Source of the DNA: Amborella trichopoda
Taxonomy: Eukaryota > Streptophyta > Magnoliopsida > Amborellales > Amborellaceae
Assembly: GCF_000471905.2 (NCBI RefSeq)
Contig: NW_006500103.1
Coordinates: 2,757,215-2,821,214 of the forward strand
Reading direction: 5' to 3'
Length of the DNA stretch: 64,000 bases
Made by a program: the position numbers and the translations under genes. The notes under the pieces were generated by a model, which saw only the letters and a list, made by a program, of their open reading frames with translations, did no database searches and had not been told where the DNA came from. The stretch's first letter is position 1; each line of letters starts with the position of its first letter. This document shows, piece after piece, positions 60,193 to 64,000 of this stretch.

Positions 60193-61923
60193 AGATTCTG
60201 AGAAACCTCACTTCCATAGAAGTTAATAATACTACATAACCAGCAAGGCCAAAAGAGACTGCAATGGGAATGGAGCTTCTAGAGAGAGAAACACGTTATT
60301 GCTATCAGATTCTAAACAAAAACCAGGAACCCTCCGCAAAATAAGTTGCAAATATAGAACTAAGAGAAGAATGCAACCCCACCAACAAATAAAAGGAGCC
60401 CAATTTAAGAGCAAACAGAAAGGACATTATAGAGAGAGAAACAACGAACGCACCTCACTGCAAGCCAAAGACAAATAGTACTAGCAGTACTAATGTGAAA
60501 CGGGTTCTGAAGAAACCCCAATAATGGAGAACAGAAGAGTCCAAAGATCAAATGATCAAATGGGTTTCAATGAAAATTACATATTTCGACCTCCATTGCA
60601 TTATAAGGCCACCACAAAGTCCTCATGGATCATCATTACCAGGGCCAAAAAAACCAGAAACCTTTTACTAAACAGTACCCTGTATACTAAAGGTCACTGA
60701 AGGGAGCAGGTGGGTACCAGAAAACCAGACAAATGATCCAGAACAGAACCAAAAATTGACTTAAGACTAGGAAAACAAGTTTCTCACTCTACAATGAGCT
60801 TTCAATGTCAAATTCTGATGACCCACCACCATTAATGCTCACCAAAGCCTGACCTCACAATTGGTAGGGAGAGAAAACCCCAATGGGGAACAGGTAGCAG
60901 ACACACCGACTCAAGAGAGAGAAAGAGACAATGGGTACTGAGAACAGATTGTTGAGAGCTAAATCTTTAGTGGGCAGAGAGAGAAAATAACAGGCACTCT
61001 TTAATCCTGGTTACCCAATTCACCCATGACACTGTGAAGCCAAAAAGGAGGTAGCTTTATGTATTTGCACAACATTAAGATTGATCTGTACTCCATGAGT
61101 ATGGAAAATATAGTTGTATAAGATCATTGGATACTTAAAAGTGGAAAGTGGTTGGTGGGTATGCTGGGATTTTAGCACCTTTCTCACTCTAGAACCTTTA
61201 ATGCGGTTTTTTGGCCTCTTTCTCACCCTAAAACCAGGTTGCCAGAATCGTCCTGTATTGTTGTGGGATTAATACTTGTCATGGAATCCTTGAATTAAAA
61301 AAGAGAGAGGACCTTGACATTTTGCAAAACCGATAAGAAAGATGTTGGGTATGGCTATGTTAGGTTTGCTAAGGCGTTTTGTCCTAGAGCGAGACTTTTT
61401 CTCAGAAAAAGAGTTGAACTTTTACAGAGAGACGTGGTGGAAGCTGCTTTCATGGAAAACAGAGCCGTGGAGGGTTAAAAGTATCGGTTTACAATTGCAC
61501 ATGGGTGGCTTGGAGAAAGAGACTTGTCCACTGAGACTTTAGAGAGAGACGCTTGCCCATTGACACTTCTTAGAGAGAGAGTTAAAGGGCAATGGTGATT
61601 TACCGTGGGGTGGGTTTTTTTCCTTCTCCCTGTGCTTATTTTATTTCTTTTCATATTGAATATCGCATCAATGTTATGGTAGAGGGAGGGGGTGTGCGAG
61701 GGCACCAATTAACATGGTCGTTTTCAAGGCGTAAACTACTCTGAGTTCAATGGAGTAATGGAAAATGATTTTCAAGAGGGCTATGTCGTAGTACCCCACA
61801 GGAATTTCCATTTTCATGTACAGATAAATGAAATTCCAGTGCACCAAGTAAAAGTAGCCTATAAATGCCCTCTCCTATGCACCATGGAAAGTCAGCCTCC
61901 GACTTAGAGAGGGAGCAGTGTTA
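60193..61923 (-). promoter_or_regulatory. MIP1-like upstream region
   Basis: GA-rich (CT-rich on the gene strand) patches at 60275-60300, 60430-60445 and 60915-60985 suggest a 5' leader. No TATA or start site can be fixed. No other gene is recognised up to 61923. Confidence 0.35.
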
Positions 61924-62266
61924 CGGGTGGCAATGGATCCGGGGACCGAGGGGTAGGCTCAATGCGGGTATAGGTCTAAAATTGGACTTGGTGGGACTGA
62001 CTATATCCAAATCTTGGACCCAAACATTATTTGGGTCCGGATCCGAGACTCATCGGTTTTGGTCGGGTTTGGGTCCCGTGATACGTTTTAGTCCCAATAT
62101 ATAAAATATATTTGAATATAGTCAAATACATAATTATTTATCTACCCAAACATACATAGTTATTTTAATTTTTGTGTCCGGTCGGGTCCAGGTCTGGGTC
62201 CCACGTTATATTTTTGGGTTCCAGTTTGGTCAGACCCGGATCCAACTTGACCTGTGGCCAACCCTA
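61924..62266. mobile_element. GC-ended hAT-like MITE
   Basis: The left end is cgggtggcaatggatccgg; the right end reverse-complemented is agggttggccacagg. The interior has ggtccgggt/gggtccgg words at both ends and an A/T-rich middle. No target duplication was recognised. Confidence 0.6.
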
Positions 62267-62344
62267 AGCAGCAATGTAGGATTAAACAACCTAGCCCAAA
62301 AACCTGGGCTGGGTTTGGGGGTAAGCCAGAATTGTCTGGGTAAT

Positions 62345-62710
62345 CGGCCAAGCACTCGGTAGACAAAAAAGTATTTAAAAAATAAAAAATGACAAAATAT
62401 CCCCAAAAATATAAAAAATAGGTCTAAAGTAAACTTATACAAAACATTTAAAAAAGTAGTAAAAAAGTAGATTTTAAATAATCAATTTGTTATTAGCGAT
62501 ATTTTAAAAATAATTTTTTTAAAAAAAATATAAAAATAAGTATTTATGGGCTAAATTACTTTCCAATCTTGGCCAAAATATTATAAAACATATACAATAC
62601 AAATAATTTTTTATTTAGATTTTAATAACTTTTCATAAAATTTTTCAAACTAAAGACCTTGATCACCAAAACTAGGCTACACCCACTCATGAGCCGGTTC
62701 TGGGTAACCC
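62345..62710. mobile_element. Second copy of the A/T-rich dispersed element
   Basis: It shares tagattttaaataatcaatt, aaaataagtatttatgggc and a terminal agccggtt region with 18342-18766. The ends are less clear than in that copy. Confidence 0.55.
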
Positions 62711-63315
62711 GGCTGGTTTGTCCGAGTGAGAGAGAGAGAGAGATTTTTCAGAGATGAGAGAGAAGGGTGGGAACAGTAGTCAGTGAGTAGAAGAGCTTGC
62801 GCGTTAAACGATTGTATGTTTAGGTGAGAAAGAGAGAGGAGAGAGAGAGAGAGAGAGCAAACAAAAACATAGGTCCAAAAGTCTCCTGAGCCAGCCAACA
62901 TAACATGGGAAGATCTCAATCTCACACAATAAATTAAAAACACATCCTCTTTGGAATTGCGTGCACATTTATGTGGACCTTGGCTTCACATGGTCTTTAT
63001 TCAACAAAATAATTGGGAATTATATTACAATTTTAAAGAATTATATTACTCGATATTAAGATTCAGATTACTGTTATTTCAGTATTAATTAATAATAATT
63101 GCTATATATTAGAATATTTATCATTTGTGTGGTTCTCAGGACCTTGTTCTTTACTCTTCTTCGAATCAACAAGTCTCGAATTAGCAAAACCTTCATCTAC
63201 CTTGGTTTTAGTTTTAGGCATTCTCGTTTCCCTTGATTTAGAACTCCTAATTTGGAAGGCATCCTTCATTATATGACAGCAATCAATAAAGTGATTTCGA
63301 CGTTCCTCCCAGTTG
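62711..63315. other. Intergenic DNA with GA tracts
   Basis: Short GA tracts at 62728-62742 and 62830-62858. No gene seen. Confidence 0.5.
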
Positions 63316-63682
63316 GGGTTGGTAATGGATCAGATGGCCAAGCCCCAAATAGTCCGGCCGTGCCACTTAAGTTGGCCCAAGGGCCAGGCCTGGGCTGGAG
63401 CATGAAACCTAGGCCTAGTGTTTGGACAGGACCAAGCTTGGGTTGGGGTCATGGCCCAGCGCAGTCCGGTCTGTTTTCTTTCTCTTTTATGAATCTAGAA
63501 AACTAGAAAATTAATATTTATAAGCCTGCCTGACCTGATCCATTAACAAGGCTGGCCCAGGGCACCAAGCTCAATAATAGGGCAAGGCTTAGGGCATGGT
63601 TCCTCTAGTCTAGGCCAGGCTCGAGGCCTCTAAAGTCCATGCCGGGCTCAAGCCATCCTTAGCCCGAACCCGTTGCCACCCT
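63316..63682. mobile_element. GC-rich hAT-like MITE
   Basis: The left end ggggttggtaatggatc and the right end acccgttgccaccct are an inverted pair. The interior is GC-rich, and its Gly/Pro/Trp-rich reading frame at 63252-63506 is a composition artefact. Confidence 0.6.
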
Positions 63683-63808
63683 AACTCCCATGGAATTCTT
63701 TTGTCCAAAATTCTTGGTAGTTTAGTTGATCATTACATTGCCACATGAAAACTAACATGATGAAGAAAGGCCCTGCCACATGAAAAACTACTAATGTTAT
63801 TCGAGAGG

Positions 63809-64000
63809 GTGTGTATAAAGGCATGCTATGAAAGTCAAATTACCAATTTCTTAACCTTCGAGGTAAATGCCAAGATTTTCAAGGGTTACAAAAAAAGAAA
63901 ATTTCCGGTTTAAAAAACAGTGCATCATGTAACAAGCTATTTGAATTGTCTAATTTCAAGATTTTTAAGTATTTATTGATCTATATTATTTTTGAAATTT
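63809..64000 (-). mobile_element. Degenerate family 1 MITE cut by the window end
   Basis: The words aagattttcaag, agtgcatcatgtaacaagct and gtttattgatct-like wording follow the order seen in copy F. The core is badly eroded, and the right end lies beyond the window. Confidence 0.5.

Noticed and set aside
63252-63506. Gly/Pro/Trp-rich 84-codon frame
   Set aside because: It lies in a GC-rich MITE whose relatives all give such frames on both strands.

Overview
This window is nuclear DNA from a flowering plant, most likely a woody non-grass angiosperm (eudicot or magnoliid). The evidence is five plant-type genes with GT-AG introns, AT-rich intergenic DNA, long CT/GA microsatellite tracts, and introns and flanks packed with non-autonomous transposons. 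The species cannot be fixed from the sequence. Two 20-N gaps are present (14902-14921 and 53386-53405), both next to microsatellites.

Layout: 1-6081 has no gene and holds several copies of a palindromic, Mutator-like MITE family, a hairpin element and a tandem duplication. 6445-16873 (+) is a seven-exon RBR E3 ubiquitin ligase of the ARIADNE ARI1/ARI2 type (about 630 aa) with a 4.6-kb transposon-bearing intron. 17000-23200 is repeats: an A/T-rich dispersed element, a dead LINE retrotransposon (about 18905-22089) with a GC-rich MITE inside its reverse transcriptase, and a second GC-rich MITE. 23759-33767 (-) is SUVR5, an eleven-exon C2H2 zinc-finger/SET histone H3K9 methyltransferase (about 1618 aa). 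Its introns carry three kinds of MITE, one of them nested in another. 39722-48194 (+) is a six-exon DUF616 (TOD1/MUCI70-type) Golgi glycosyltransferase-like gene (about 472 aa) with a copia 3' LTR in intron 1 and a 58-bp tandem repeat running through its stop codon. 50536-50847 (+) is an intronless histone H4 gene with a recognisable S-phase histone promoter. 53649-60192 (-) is an eleven-exon gene for a leucine-zipper/DUF547 protein of the 'ternary complex factor MIP1-like' type (about 640 aa). 60193-64000 is its upstream flank plus more repeats.

The five genes are ordinary chromosomal neighbours and not an operon or cluster. H4 and SUVR5 both concern chromatin, but nothing in the sequence links them functionally. 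I joined every exon by hand. All phases close, and each protein reads through to its expected C-terminus.

I found no unknown multi-gene system. The least ordinary material is in the repeats. The main example is a family of about 400-bp elements with 9-bp target duplications whose inverted termini contain short perfect palindromes, and whose subfamilies carry different palindromes in the same place. Others are a splice donor duplicated beside a C-tract, a stop codon embedded in a minisatellite, and an error-filled false duplication of an ARI exon end beside an assembly gap.
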